From Gorsachius magnificus (taxonomy: Eukaryota; Chordata; Aves; Pelecaniformes; Ardeidae), in the NCBI GenBank assembly GCA_034008185.1, contig CM067081.1, positions 151,186,258 through 151,250,257 on the forward strand: a stretch of DNA of 64,000 bases, written 5' to 3'. Below the pieces are notes generated by a model that did not search any database, had not been told where the DNA came from, and saw nothing but the letters and a program-made list of their open reading frames with translations. This document shows positions 22,275 to 35,162 of this stretch, piece after piece. The position numbers and the translations under genes were made by a program. How positions within the stretch are numbered: the stretch's first letter is position 1; each line of letters begins with the position of its first letter.

Positions 22275-23348
22275 GCAGCGCTGGCAGGGTAGCAAAGATG
22301 CTGCTTTATGAAAAATTTCAAGTTTTCCAAGGCTGGAGCTGTTTTGGGCCAGAATAAAATCTGGACTTTTAAAAAATGTTTTCATCTGGAAAAAACAGTG
22401 TATTTGTAGATGGGTGTTGGCTTGCACGCAGGTCACCCAGAACAGCCAGAAACAGAAGTCAGGGTGCTCCCTGCGACCTGGATCACCCAGATTCAAACTG
22501 CTGCGCTAGGTCAGACTGAGAGCTGGGGAAGCAGTGAGTGAGTGCACTTGTAGGGCTCCGAGTCTGAGCTCCCCAAAATTCTCCAGCCATCAAAGCCCAA
22601 GTGCTGATCTGGAATAACCACACTCCATGGGTTCAAATGTTTTCCAGAGATTTTGAGAATTTTGCACTGCCGGGCTTACTGCTGGATCAAGATTTTCTCT
22701 CGCAGCTGGTATAGGGCTAGCCTAAATTCAGCAAGTTAGAGGCTAGCTAATTTGATGGGAGTGAAAGCATGGGCCCTAGATCAGGTCTGGATCAAACTTC
22801 CACCCTCGAATGATCCAGCAGGGTGTAGATCCAGCACTAGCAATCCTGGAAAAATGCTGGTGTGTGGCAGATCGACCTTGATGTCCCAGCTCTCAGAAAA
22901 GCATCACCCCCGAAGAGGCGATTCTGCACCACATCCATCCAACTGTCCATTTCTGCTTTCCATGTCCTTTTGACCATAAACTCCATTTTGGGTTAGAAAA
23001 GTCTTCTGTTTCCAACTGTTGTCTCTGAAGTTTCACTGTAGTCAGCACACCTCGGCAAAAAGTTTTGGACTAACTAAAATGTCCTGTTTTCCATGGGAAA
23101 ATGTCCTATCAAAACTTTCTCAACCGGTCAGTACTACAAGGATATAAAGCCTGTTGGAGCAGTCATGTTTTCGGACTAAATGTCCAAAGGCAAGGAGGAT
23201 GCGGGATGTGTCTCTGCCACACACGGCCAGCCAGCAGCATTCACTACGCACCTCTGCTTCTTCAGTGGGACGGAGTTTTGAGGACAAAGGGAAAAGCGTT
23301 GTTTAAATTGCCTATCTCCCAGTAACAATGACATGGAATTAATCTCTC

Positions 23349-23363
23349 TTTTTTTTTTTTTTT
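23349..23363. repeat. Poly-T tract
   Basis: Fifteen T in a row, no neighbouring element recognised. Confidence 0.9.
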
Positions 23364-24065
23364 CCTTGGTTACTGGAGGTTTTAAGAGACTTCAGGACCA
23401 CCACCAAGGTATAATATTTAGCATACATAATAAATCCTATTGGAATAAACCAAGCCTCACAGCTCAGGAGTATCAGTGTGACAACCATGTAACCGGCAGC
23501 GTACTTAACTTACTTCTAAGTCTGCTGAACAAAATGTCACATTTTCACCAGAATTAAGAGGCCTTTTCCTGGAATAAGGTCTGCAAGTCATAATACAAAG
23601 ACATAGAGAACCATAAACACCAGCAGAATATATCTAATTTGGAAAGGTACCTTATGAGTTAGTGTTAGACTTTGTCCTTGGCTCTAAATTAAAAGCTATG
23701 CAGGCCTATATTAAAGACACTTAGACATGATCGGCTAAGTCATCAAAATGATTTACCTCCACTAGCAATGCGGTACTCTAGTCGGAACATGATGTAATTA
23801 GAGAAAATGCAGGAACTCTTATTTTCCTTATTAGAGAGAAAATATGGACTAGAAATGAATGATTTTGCTAACCTTTGAATGACTATTTAACATTTGGACA
23901 TGTTTCTCTTCCCTTCCTTCCAATAAGTCACGTGATAAACAAGTTCACTTCATTAGAGTGGTTGAGTCCAAGATTTCACTTCCAACAGATTCCTATCTGA
24001 AATACTTACAAGTAATACAGAAACTTGTCAGGCTTTTGATTACTCTATGCATTATGGAAAGAAAA

Positions 24066-25515
24066 CAGAATCACAGAATGGCAGGGGTTGGAAGGGACCT
24101 TGGGAGATCATCTAGTCCAACCCTCCTGCTAAAGCAGGTTCTCCTAGAGCATGTTACACAGGACATCATCCAGGCGGGCTTTGAATATCTCCAGAGAAGG
24201 AGACTCCACAACCCCCCTGGGCAGCCTGTTCCAGTGCTCTGTCACCCTCAAGGTAAAGTTCTTCCTCACGTTCAACTGAAACCTCTTATGCTTCAGTTTG
24301 TGCCCATTGCCCCTTGCCCTGGCGCTGGGCACCACTGAGAAAAGTCTGGTTCCATCCTCGTGACATCCACCCTTAAGATATTTGTAAGTATTTATGAGAT
24401 CCCCTCTCAGTCTTCTCTTCTTCAGGCTAAACAAGCCCAACTCTCTCAGCCTTTCCTCATAGGGGAGATGCTCCAGTCCCCTAATCATCCTAGTTGCTCT
24501 CCTCTGGACTCTCTCTAGGAGTTCCTCATCTTTCTTGAACTGGGGAGCCCAGAACTGGACACAGTACTCCAGGTAGGGTCTCACCAGGGCAGAGTAGAGG
24601 GGGAGGATAACCTCCCTTGACCTGCTGGCCACACTCCTCTTAATGCACCCCAGGATGCCACTGGCTTTCTTGGTAACAAGGGCACACTGCTGGCTCATAG
24701 TCACCTTGTCATCCACCAGGACTCCCAGGTCCCTCTCGGCAGAGCTGCTTTCCAGCAGGTCAGCCCCCAGTCTGTACTGGTGCGTGGGGTTCAACCTCCC
24801 CAGGTGCAGCACTCAACACTTGCCCTTGTTGAATTTCATCAGGTTCTTCTCTGCCCAACTCTCCAGCCTGTCCAGGTCCCGCTGAATGGCAGCGCAGCCT
24901 TCTGGCGTATCAGTCACTCCTCCCAGTTTTGTGTCATCAGTGAACTTACTGGTGGTACACTCTGTCCCCTTGTCCAGGTCATTGATGAACAAGTTGAACA
25001 AGACTGGGCCGAGTACTGAACCCTGGGGAACTCCACTAACTACCAGCCTCCAACTGGACTCTGCCCTGCCGATCAGAATGCTCTGAGCCCTGTCATTCAG
25101 CCAGTTCGCAATCCACCTCACTGTCCACTCATCCAACCCACACTTCCTGAGCTTCCTATGAGGATGTTATGGGAGACAGTGTCAAAAGCTTGCTGAAGTC
25201 AAGGTAGACAACATCCACTGCTCTCCCCTCATCTACCCAGCTGGTCATGCCATCATAGAAGGCTATCAGATTGGTCAGGCATGATTTCCCCTTAGTGAAT
25301 CCATGGTGGGTACTCCTGATCACCTTCTTTTCCTCCACTTGCTTGGAGAGGACACCCAGAATGAGTTGTTCCATCACCTTTCCAGGGACGGAGATGAGAC
25401 TAACCAGCCTGTAGTTCCCTGGGTCCTCCTTCTTGCCTTTTTTGAAGACTGGAGTGACATTGGCTATCCTCCAGTCCTCAGGCACCTCTCCTGTTCTCCA
25501 GGACCTTTTGTAGAT
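24066..25515 (-). mobile_element. CR1 LINE, 5'-truncated, minus strand
   Basis: About 1.45 kb of a chicken-repeat-1 type non-LTR retrotransposon, inserted in the same orientation as TMTC1. Its 3' end, at the low-coordinate side, carries the CR1 terminal repeat AATCACAGAAT followed by the conserved GTTGGAAGGGACC box. Going 5' it encodes the C-terminal half of the CR1 reverse transcriptase. Visible motifs are [15 protein letters not shown] (fingers/palm), a KFTDDTKL motif in the place of the catalytic FADDTKL, HLEY-like [12 protein letters not shown], and the terminal [23 protein letters not shown]. The 5' part is missing, as in most CR1 copies. No target duplication is expected or seen. The 5' boundary is approximate. 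Confidence 0.95.
24144..25485 (-). pseudogene. CR1 reverse transcriptase remnant
   Basis: This is the coding part of the CR1 copy above. Three breaks are visible. An in-frame TGA lies at 24813-24815, where CR1 proteins normally read on through a Lys-Cys-Lys string. A single-base loss near 25181-25198, after DFSK, shifts the frame. A second single-base loss near 25151-25160 shifts it again before [13 protein letters not shown]. Downstream of these the frame runs on to a stop after [10 protein letters not shown]. The catalytic Asp pair is kept as TDDTKL, but the copy lacks the N-terminal endonuclease and could not be autonomous. Confidence 0.9.
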
Positions 25516-26397
25516 GAGGGAATTTATAAATGAAAAATCAGATCCAGTTCCATGGGGATTCCATGGAAATTTCCCTCAATCTTATATACTCTACTGGGGA
25601 AGGATCTCTATGCTCCAGTTTTAATTAAAATACTGTAACAACTTCTGGAATTCTATAGTAGGGGCATAATTTCCCATTCATTTCCATCTCAAGTCTCCAA
25701 AATCTTCAGGTAAGAAACTATTTTCTGTTAAATTTCACAAGGCATCTTCTTAAGGGCACCATATTCCCTTTTAAATAAAAATTCCTCTTTTAATCAACAT
25801 GACCAAGTAGATTATTTCCACAAGATGACATTAACTTAATTTATTGCTATTTTTAAAAGCAATATGCCTACATATCTGTATGATTTTCAGAAGCAGAATA
25901 AATGTGTTTGAAGGTTTTCCTTTAACCTAATATATCACAACAAAACCAAAAATCTTTCCAGTACCGCCATTAATGCTCATATTCCACACAAATTTAGCTT
26001 TTTCCTGAATCGATTGTACATGGCCAAAACGCAGCGTTTCTCAAAAGCGTGTTTTAAATTTAGTTAAAATAACACAAGACTGCAGTCTAGACCAACCGCG
26101 CCATGAGCTAATCTTTTTCAGCTTTACAGAATCATTTCAGCTTTTATTCCTAAGTCTTTACTGCCTTTTGCCAAAATATATGGCGCTAGCATCTCAGCAT
26201 TTCTTGCCTGCATTAACAGAGGATGGCTGCTTTGATTTCTCCTTGAAGCGTTTAATAGGAGTGGGCAAGCCTTCAAAAGCTAGGAGCTTAAGTTTGGATA
26301 CGCATCCGAAAGGTAGCTGCTTGCAGCATTTAGCCCTTCTATAAGCAGTTAATCCTCACTAATTAACGAGAACTCTCTCTGCCCCCTTCCAAAGGGC

Positions 26398-26475
26398 AGA
26401 GTGGAGTTATTATCCGTACTTAATAGATGGGGAAGCAGAACTGGAGTCGCTTGCCTCAGCCAAGGTCCCAACCTC
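26398..26475 (-). mobile_element. MIR-like ancient SINE fragment, minus strand
   Basis: The plus strand reads GTTATTATCCGTACTTAATA then GATGGGGAAGCAGAACTGG and CAGCCAAGGTCCCA. This is the reverse complement order of the MIR core (TTATTATCCCC, GATGGGGAAACTGAGG, CCAAGGTCACA). It is short and diverged. Confidence 0.45.
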
Positions 26476-28499
26476 CTTGCCTCCAGCCGCAAGCCATTTT
26501 GCAGACCGCTGCTCAAATCAAGCCCCTCACAGTAAAGAGGGACCAGGCCAGGGCTGGGGTCTGTCCCACCACCATCACATAATGCTCTCCCAGTCCCCAC
26601 AGGTCCACAGCTGAATTATAGGGAATATAATCCTGTTTGCTCCTTCTGAACTTCGTCTGCTCCATGGCCCTCGTGAGAACAGCAGCAATAGAGTGAGGCA
26701 TTGAAATCATGGGGGTTTTTAAGTAAATGGAACAGGTGTAACTTGGATTCCGTATCTGAATCCCAAATGAATTGTGGATTTAACTTGAAAGTAGGCAAAG
26801 AGCTTAATTACGTTGCTGAATTGAAATCAGGGAGCAGATAAACTGGCTCCATGGAGTTAATGGGACTTTCACTGCTGACTTCGCTGGGGTCAGGGTTTGA
26901 CTCCAATTGAAAAGAGAAGCTTCTTCTGCAAATCAGATGATTCCTTATGGGATCTGATCTAATACTTGAAGGAATTCTGAATAGGTAAACGGGAATTCAG
27001 CTCCTGGTGAACTTGTGGCTTCAAATACCATTAAAGGGATGGCAAAGGAAACTGAAAATACATCACCACCCCATTATTCAGCCAGTCTTTAAGAAAATGA
27101 AGACAATGTGGAGAGCATAACACACTCCCAGAAAAGAGAAATGCCAGTAAGCCCCATCCTCAAGTGGCCGCCTTGTAAGCAAAGGGGACTTCTGCTCAGG
27201 GATATTCAGGTTCATAAAAATTACAGATGATTCTACTACCTACCAGGTTCTTTTTCTTTTTTTTTTCCCAATTACAAAAGTTAATAATGTATGGAATTAC
27301 ACTAATACACAATAACAAATGCATTAGCACAAAGAATCAAAAAGACACTCTACGCAAAGCCAAAAATTCATATGGCCCTTGCTTTGCTATGGCATGAGGA
27401 AAGCTTTAACATGACGTGTTAAGTTCCTGAAAAATACAAGCACACTTTTTTCTAGATGCTGGATTTCTTGCAGATTTTGAGAAAGACACTGAAGCAAATG
27501 CCATCCTGTATACAGCAGTGATCCCATCTTCTAGTACAGGCAATTAGGGTTGCAACAGCAACTCTTGATATAGTGAGGGGCTGGTGAAAAAAATGGCAGC
27601 AACCCGTAATTGCCTGTGCTGGGAAAAAGGGCACTCTCTGCACCCTGCAACCCACTCACTGCAATACCCACCATGAGTGGGTTGCCATAAAAATGGTGCA
27701 CGTACCACTGGATTGCCTATTGCTTTCAGCAAATTGGACATAAGCCATGTAGCAATGCTTTGGTTGATTTGTCGGTTCATAGGAGGTTGTAAAAACAACT
27801 TAAGTTGTCCAGCTATGATACAGCAGCCCAGCCAGGAGCCACTGCTATCAGGGCAGCAGTGAAAGATGAGGAAAACGTAGAAATTGCTCTGGTAGGAAAG
27901 GTCCGATCCCATGAGGTGAGAGCAACCCCAGCTCTGCTGGTACGTCAGTAGGGCAGGCAGCTCCTTGATGGCCCAAGGGTTTGCATTGCCTCTCCCGTTT
28001 CTGCATAGTGAAGGGCAACCTGGAGGAAGACCTAGTGCTCCTGTTTCTCTACAGATGAATTGCTCGTGGATCAGAATAACTGGATGCACACAGTCGTTCT
28101 GGACTGTCAAAGAGTTAGGCTGCCTGCAGTGTTCTGAGCAGCATTAGCAGATATGCAGTAAGCATAATTACATCTGCATTTCGATGAGGGAAAAAACCCA
28201 CAGTGGCTTAAGTCTTTCACTGATCCAGCTATTTCTTGTGATACCTTTTTGGAAAACTGTGGCCTCTAGAGTTGTATCCTGGCCACCACCCCCAAGATAT
28301 ATATTTGACACTCCTAGTCCTCCTGAAAACAAGTTTTCCCCTCTTAAGGATAAGGAAACAACAACAAGATTAAAACTAAAAGCAGGGAGACAATAAATTG
28401 TTTTCCTATGAATTTTTTTAGGCTAAATTAATACTATTATTAAAAATTCCCAATTTAAACAAATAAGGGCTTGTAACCCTCAAATGAAAACTAAATACA

Positions 28500-28531
28500 A
28501 GAAATATTTTCTCCAAAAATATTTTCTCCAA
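28500..28531. repeat. Short tandem duplication
   Basis: The unit AAATATTTTCTCC is present twice in direct order with a short join. Confidence 0.8.
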
Positions 28532-29444
28532 GTATTTCTGTATTGCTAAAGCCAATTAAAGAAAACATGCAACCATTTTGACTTAGCTTATATCCCTCTC
28601 CCCCGAGGCACAGCTGCAGACAGAAGAATTGTTCCAAACACCCATCAATCCCCAGAAGGCAAGGCCCAGCCATATAATTAGACATCGAGCAAAAGGCTTA
28701 TTCCTTGTTCCTTTCTATTTACAACATCTTTTACATAAATCCTCGAGTCCTTACTTAACTTTTATTGAAAAGAAAATGCTTGACATCTTGCCCAGGTAAC
28801 TACTGAGGAGCACTGAATTAGGGCTTCAGGCTGTGACACACATCCGCAACTGTCACATCCACAGATATTAATAAAAGGCTGTTACTTGGAATAGAGATAG
28901 AAAAGCACCTTCCAGCATAAGCCCAAGACCATAGATCACCAAGTTCTCACCACTTGATTGAGGACTTTTGTCTAAATAAAGCCAAACGACAACCTCTGAC
29001 GTGCCGAGTTTTAGAGACGGAATAGCAAAGGACAGGAAAAGCCCTTTTCAAGATGTGATGTAAGAAAACTGCTAAAGGCTGTTCTAAACAAAGAATGCGA
29101 GCCCTTCCTAAAGCCACTGTTATTAGACTGCCATGCTCCCAAGGGGAAAAAAAACCCAAACAAACCACATCATTTTTGTTCTGCCATAGTCATGAATGTT
29201 CACAGAAGTTGTGTGCCCGGAGGATGTCAGAGGGCTCGTTTCTCGGTAACTCAGAGCCAAGAGCTCAGGTCTCTCCAGATCCTTTGGCTGGAAACTGCCC
29301 ACCTCTTCCACAAACCACCGGGGTTTGCCTTCCCTTTTCATGCCAGCTGCCTGCCAGCATGGGGTAAGAGCAAAAACCAAATATTGCAAAGCAGGACACG
29401 AGCGATCAGAGCAAAGCATGAGATCCAGGGACCCCTACACGGAC

Positions 29445-29580
29445 TTACTCTGGAGAAATCATTTAATCCTTCTGCCTCAGTTTTCCTGCCTGAAAAAAGC
29501 AGCAACTATCAACTACCTACTTTGTAGGTCATATATTTGCAAAGCCCTCAGGGGAGCCGAAAAGCATTATACAAACTATA
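29445..29580 (+). mobile_element. MIR-like ancient SINE fragment, plus strand
   Basis: The sequence contains GAAATCATTTAATCCTTCTG then CCTCAGTTTTCCTGCCTGAA, the most conserved MIR box, then TATTTGCAAAGCCCTCAGG and AAGCATTATACAAACTATAT. It is diverged, and the limits are approximate. Confidence 0.5.
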
Positions 29581-30429
29581 TGCACACATGTTAACGCTGA
29601 TTAATTTTCTCTGCGCAAACATATCCTTTTTTCTTCTTCATTGCCCCTCCTCTCATTATATCAGCAGTCTCATCTGGAGGAGGACGAGGAACTGCTGATG
29701 GCTGAAGTATTTTCCGCAGTTGTTCTTTTGAGATTCAGAAATGCAACCACTCAACACAGCCCTGTGTTCAGCTGACTGTTTCCTTAATAGCTTTGCGCTT
29801 TCATGTGTTTCCTCATTTTCTGTTACATGAATTTAAAGCAATCCGATTTCCAAGTTAATTTGAAATGATGCAAGATCCATTAGTTGAGGGTATCGTTTGC
29901 AAAATAACTCTGAGGGACAACTTTCACTCACTAGACTTCCAGGTATACTCTCAGCAAACAAAAGCAGGGCTGGTGATCTGAATAAAGTCGCAGGATTTGA
30001 CCCCAAAAGTAAATCGTTATATAGCAGAGCTCAGAGATATAGCCTGACTGCATAAGCAGCTTGTAATAAATGCAACAGCTCCTGCGCAGCCTAAGTTTTA
30101 CACCAATGAGCAGCCCTCCTGTGTCTGTGCTTATACAAATGACCGTCAGAATATGCATACAGCTTTGCACAAAGCCACCTAGAAGTGTTTTTCTTAGGAC
30201 TTTTGGATTCACGTTTTCCAGGAATACCATTTAAATACTTTGTGAACCAAAACTGTTGTTTCAGTTATCACCAAGCGATCTGGAGTGAAATTGAGGACTT
30301 GTGCTTTGTTGACAGCTCCACAACGGCAGTTCCCATTAGAGAAAACAGATGCTAACCCTCTGCATCCAAGAGTAGTACTGGGCTTTCTGACTTGCAGCAT
30401 CCAAAAATAACCATTTATGCTCATGGCTA

Positions 30430-30610
30430 GAACAAACTGCGCTGGCACAGGTTGCCCAGAGAGGTCATGGAGTCTCTTCCTTAGAGATGCTCAAAAGCCA
30501 TCTGGACATAGTCCCAGGCAACAGGGTCTAGGTGGCCCTGCTTGAGTAGAGGGTTTAGACCAGATGACCTCCAGAGGTCCCTTTCAACCTCAACCTTTCT
30601 CTGATTCTGT
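30430..30610 (+). mobile_element. CR1 LINE 3' fragment, plus strand
   Basis: About 180 bases match the 3' end of CR1 on the plus strand. It begins with CTGGCACAGGTTGCCCAGAG, continues through GACCAGATGACCTCCAGAGG, and ends with TCTGATTCTG, a degraded form of the CR1 terminal octamer. It is more diverged than the other CR1 ends here, which suggests an older insertion. It lies opposite in orientation to TMTC1. Confidence 0.88.
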
Positions 30611-31157
30611 AAAACGGGCAATGGTCTGGTGCATCTTGGATGAATGTCCTTTGCCACTGCAGCCTCTGGTCTGGATACTGTGGAGATGTCAAAAGTAACA
30701 CCTCAAAGTTGTCCTTGAGTAAATGCAATCAGAAGCACCCAGACTACTGAAGTGATGATTGTTAGAGGGTGGAAGCTGAGGGAAATGCCCAGGCAGAGGC
30801 TGAAGGGATGGAGGACTGGCTGGATTCTCCTCGTCCTCTTCAGCAACTGCAAATCCTCCACTCCCAGATGCATATGCAGTCAATAGCATACAGGCAGGTC
30901 AGGAGCATATTCCACAACTGAAGCCAGCAGCCTTTTAAGACAGCAATACTTTTACGTTTGTTTTTACTGACCACCTAAATGAAGTGGGAAAGCTGAGCAT
31001 TACCACAATAAAAATATGAATGTCCTTAAGGTAAAGACATTGGACAATATAAGTTGATAATGCTATCAAGAGAAAGAGTCTCGGAGGACAGTCTTCAAGA
31101 AACAGCACCTCATCGTGGTATTGAGCTTTTTCAAGCACACCAAAAAAATCTGTGTTT

Positions 31158-31184
31158 AAAAAAAAAAAAAAAAAAAGAAAAAAA
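31158..31184. repeat. Poly-A tract
   Basis: Nineteen A, one G and seven A. It lies about 215 bases downstream (in transcription) of the TMTC1 exon at 31398-31519. It could be an old retroposon tail, but no body is recognisable. Confidence 0.93.
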
Positions 31185-31397
31185 GAGAGGATTTTGGGTA
31201 GCTTTGCTCCTGCCAAGCAATCTGCTCTCAAACAACTATAAAATCTCTCATGCTATCAAGCCAAAACTGAAAGGCAGAGAACACACTGACTAGCAATATA
31301 ATATTTGTAGTATTGTTAAAGGGAAGAAGTAATCAAGCCTGCTTTTAGAAAATGGGATGGTGGTCTCATTAGAAAGGAATTCAATTGCAATAGTTAC

Positions 31398-31519
31398 CTC
31401 GGCATGTAAAGGACTCGCTCTGCCACCACAAATCCCACCCTGAAGAAGAGGTTGCTGGCTGGGATGAATGGGAAAACCAGGAACAACAAGCCAACCAAAA
31501 CTTCTTTGTGTTCCAGTTT
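31398..31519 (-). CDS. TMTC1: TMTC1 internal exon, DUF1736-type core
   Basis: This is a 122-base minus-strand exon. The acceptor is TGTTATTGCAG and the donor is GTAACT after CCGAG. It encodes 40 codons plus two bases of a split Ser codon. The peptide begins [18 protein letters not shown] and continues with [20 protein letters not shown] and MP. [19 protein letters not shown] is the best conserved signature of all four TMTC paralogues and sits at the end of the DUF1736 region. In the GT-C fold model of these enzymes it lies in the last membrane helices, close to the lumenal active site. The exon carries most of one membrane helix and the start of another that continues across the splice junction. 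It is the strongest single piece of evidence for the gene call. Confidence 0.97.
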
Positions 31520-32147
31520 CTGCAATAACACAAAATTAAACAAATATCAACTAAAAAATTCCAACTTAATTCACCACTAACTTTCCCCTTTTCCTTTAAG
31601 ATTCTTATTCATTAAAAAACCAACTCAGATTAGTGTTTGATATGTTTTGTATTTGAAAGAAATTATTCCAAGACACTGTCCTTCCATATTTACGTACTGC
31701 TTGTGCTTCCGATATGCCCAGAAAGTGCACACGCACTAACCACAGTGCGTATTTTTACCCTTGGTATCTTTTCCAAGGTCAGATCTACTGTGTGCAGCTC
31801 TCTTGAGATGCCATAGATAGTACTTAAAATACACGCCATACTGGTAATACATAAGTATAGAATAGTGTGAATGTATATATTAGCATGTCTACCACAGTGT
31901 GGCTGTACGTAAATACACAAATGTGTATCACATACACACAGACTGCTGTGTTCAATCCTAAATGTTTATAACTGAGAAAAAGCTGTTCAGTCACATTTTG
32001 CGTAAAGAAAACTAGCCCCAAATGGCACATTAATGCAGTCATTTTATCCCTTTTGAGACAATATCTAAACTTGAAATGATACTTTCGCACACGAGGTCTC
32101 CACATTCATACAGAGTCGGAAATTTGAGACGTGCTATACGTTAAAAT

Positions 32148-32196
32148 TAATGTCTTTCACTTGAGCTCAGTTAATGCCCTTCACTTGAGCTCACTT
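32148..32196. repeat. Imperfect direct duplication of about 25 bases
   Basis: Two adjacent units share TTAATG and CTTCACTTGAGCTCA with small differences between them. Confidence 0.75.
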
Positions 32197-35162
32197 CAGC
32201 CTTGGCTTGCTCTTTGAGGAGAAATAGAATTGCCACACGCAGTTCGAACCAACTGTGATCTGCACGGCCGACACCAGCCTCTTGGGACGCCGTGACCGGC
32301 AGCAGCCACCGTTCCTGCCACGGAGAGAGCCAAGCCTCCTTGGGCAAGTTGAGTTTCAGACTGAGCTCCACCCCAAGAGGGGTGAATCAGCTCATGCTTT
32401 CTGTTGATGACCTCAAAGGATGACATGGGGCTAACAGAAGCGTAGCATCAGGTCTGTTAAATCACCCAGGCAGACATCTGCGCTTTCCTGCCCTGCAACA
32501 CGGCTGCCTCCGCAGCGCCCTTCTGCAGCCGTCAGGAGAAGCTTTGTCACGCTTCGGAACAGATGCAGTCAGAATCACTTAATGGTTGTAGCACTTCCGA
32601 ATTGTTGTGGGCCATTTCTCAACCTCGGAGAGCAAACTGACTTCCCTTTGCTGGAGGGATCTAAATTTAGAAATGTTGAACAGGATTTCTGAGTAGGGGA
32701 ACAGAGCTTGATCAATGATGCAGGGCTGGGCAGTACAACCCGTCTTGCCTTTGCAGAGCTACAGACCGTGACACCAGTTACCGCTGGCCTCATCCCTGGT
32801 TGACATTCAGAAGTCCCAGTATTAAAATACAGCCATCCTATTACTGTGTGGGAAAGACAAGGAACATTTTCTGTGGGGACCAAATGCAAGGGTACACGTT
32901 AGGAGGCTCCGATGTTGCTTTAGAGGAGCTGGACCACAGGGTCACAAAAAAGTGCCCTGGCTTCCCCTGGCTCAAAAGCGAACACACGAGGCAGACAGGG
33001 GAGCAGAATTCACATCTCCAGACTTCTTTATCAATTATCTGCTTTAAACAGCACCACAGTTACCTGCTTCTATTATCTACTTTTTCAGTGTGTTGAATCG
33101 CAATTGCCACTGCCTTCTTACAGTCACAAGAGCCCCTAAAATACATTACTCCCTGAGCTGAAGCTGACACCAATCCATAAAGCTGATGAGCAGAGGTGCC
33201 TGGTAATGGTAATTTTGGCTTGTAATTACAATAGAAAATTGAATAGGGGGGAAAAAAAAAAAAGGAGGAGATTAAAAATTATTTCTCAACTCTGAATGCA
33301 AATTATCAGTCCTAGCTCAACTCCAACTTCCCTCCCACCCAGCTCTGGACATAACCTCCATTTCTCTCCTGCCATTTGACACTCCCTTCCCACCTTGTCT
33401 GGCCTAATTACGGTGCCCATTGCTGCCACCGCTCTACCCCAGTGGTTTAAACACAAAGACCCAGAGGCGCAGGAAGGTATGTTGGGCCAAAGGGAGTGCA
33501 CTGCTAACACAAAATGTTCTCTGACCCCAAGACACGCTCTTGCTTTCAAATGAACCTGCTATCAAATATTTCTCCAGTTGTTCGTTAAATCAATAATTGG
33601 GAAAGCAACCTCTAGTTAACACCTCTAGGGAGGACACGGTGTTATTCAAGGCTGCAGCACTGCAGATAAGCAAAGGAAACCAAATGCTGGAGAAAGACAA
33701 AACCTGTACATCAAAAATGTGGGAATTAGCTGGGATGAAGGAGAAAATGGTACGGTGTGCCCTTTTCTCCCTCCACAAGAAGTCACAGCTCTAGACTAAT
33801 GCCATGGAGGGCTGCCAGCTCTGTCCCTTGGGCAGGGCTCAGAGACGGGAGCCCAGCACTCACAAACCAGCCTCAAGGAGCAGCAGAGCCCTCTGTGGTG
33901 CTGCTTATTTCCAAAATGAGAAATGTCTGGCAGCTGACAGCGCCCTTTTGAAAGCATTCAGTTCAGACAGAGGCTTTTGTGAAGAGCTGATCCTGGAAGG
34001 CCAGGCTTCAGCTGACTTTGGGCTATGCGTGGTCCTGCCTGCAAGCTGGAAGGTCAGACTGATGAGCTTGTGCTGTGGTCACTCCTGAGCTCAGTTTGGG
34101 TTCCTCTCCTCTACCCAGCCATTAACTTTTCCAAAATTTGTACAGGCACTTCGTATATTTGACTCCTTGGCCCTGTGGCTGGGTCCTGCCTGGGAGAAGG
34201 GGCTGGGAGAGCAGGTGGGGTTGCTGGGCATCCAAAACTCATCTGTGGCCATTAATGAGATGGTCTGGATGCGGCCTCTGGTGCAGGCAATTCCTAAATC
34301 ACTGGCTGCCTGTAGTTGGGAATTTATACTGGAGGGAAAAGTAACCCTATTCCCAGCCAGATCTTATTTCTCACCTCCCTCAGTGTTTCTACTGACTGAT
34401 TAGATACTGAGCAAAACCAACCTTTGCCCTGACCTGAGAGCTGCACGTTCTTCTGTCCCAGTCTTACAAGGGCTGGAGGCACAGCGGAGCTATCTGTCCC
34501 TGCCTTCCCAGCAAGCGCTAACATCTGCTTGCCTAGGCACCTCAGAGAAAACAGGGAAAAACAGGACAGAAATGCAACCATGATGTGTTGAAAGGACTGT
34601 GTGTACCATGGGTGGTAATGCTAGACAGCTAAAAGTTATCAGCACAAAGTCTCATAGGACACCATATTCTCTTTTATCTTTTTCCCTTCCAAAATTTACT
34701 CAGAAGATTCACCTTTTATTCCCCCTTCCCCTGGAGGGGCGGACAGATTTGTAAATGAGTAGAGAAGCTGGACAGAACGGCGCAAGACCATCAGGGACTG
34801 GTACCGTAGGACTGCAGGAACGGAGGCCAGCAGGATCCTCCATCTAACACAAGCCATAGGAGATGCCCTCCATATGTTTTTTAAAATAAAAAAAACATGT
34901 AGCTTGTTACATTTTTCAGAGGAGGAAAAAAAATAAAATTGGGACCATTTATTTGGTTTAACTACTCTGGTCATATGAGCCCACTTAAGAGAGAACTGAG
35001 CTAAAGGTGGCAGACCCAGCTGCTTCCAGGCACCCGGAGCAGTAGTAAAATCTTTTAAAGAGTAGTAGCAATCTTGTTTGTCTTCCTTTTCCCTTAAAAT
35101 AAAAAAGCTAGGACTAGAAATTATAGACCACTTCATTCCTTTTACAGAGATACAGCTCCTTT

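Larger units (their letters stand above)
15120..31397 (-). other. TMTC1: TMTC1 intron, 16.3 kb
   Basis: This is the largest intron in the window, between the PASNLFF exon and the MGYC exon. It contains a solo LTR at 16254-16830, a CR1 element at 24066-25515, a CR1 3' end at 30430-30610, MIR-like fossils at 26398-26475 and 29445-29580, and poly-A or poly-T tracts at 23349-23363 and 31158-31184. Its 3' end carries the long pyrimidine tract of the downstream acceptor. Stretches such as 17.0-23.9 kb show nothing I can name beyond short simple repeats and small tandem duplications. Confidence 0.85.

Noticed and set aside
27544..28110. 188-codon minus-strand frame in intron.
   Set aside because: No recognisable motif or domain, no splice context, and the length is within chance for a window of this size.
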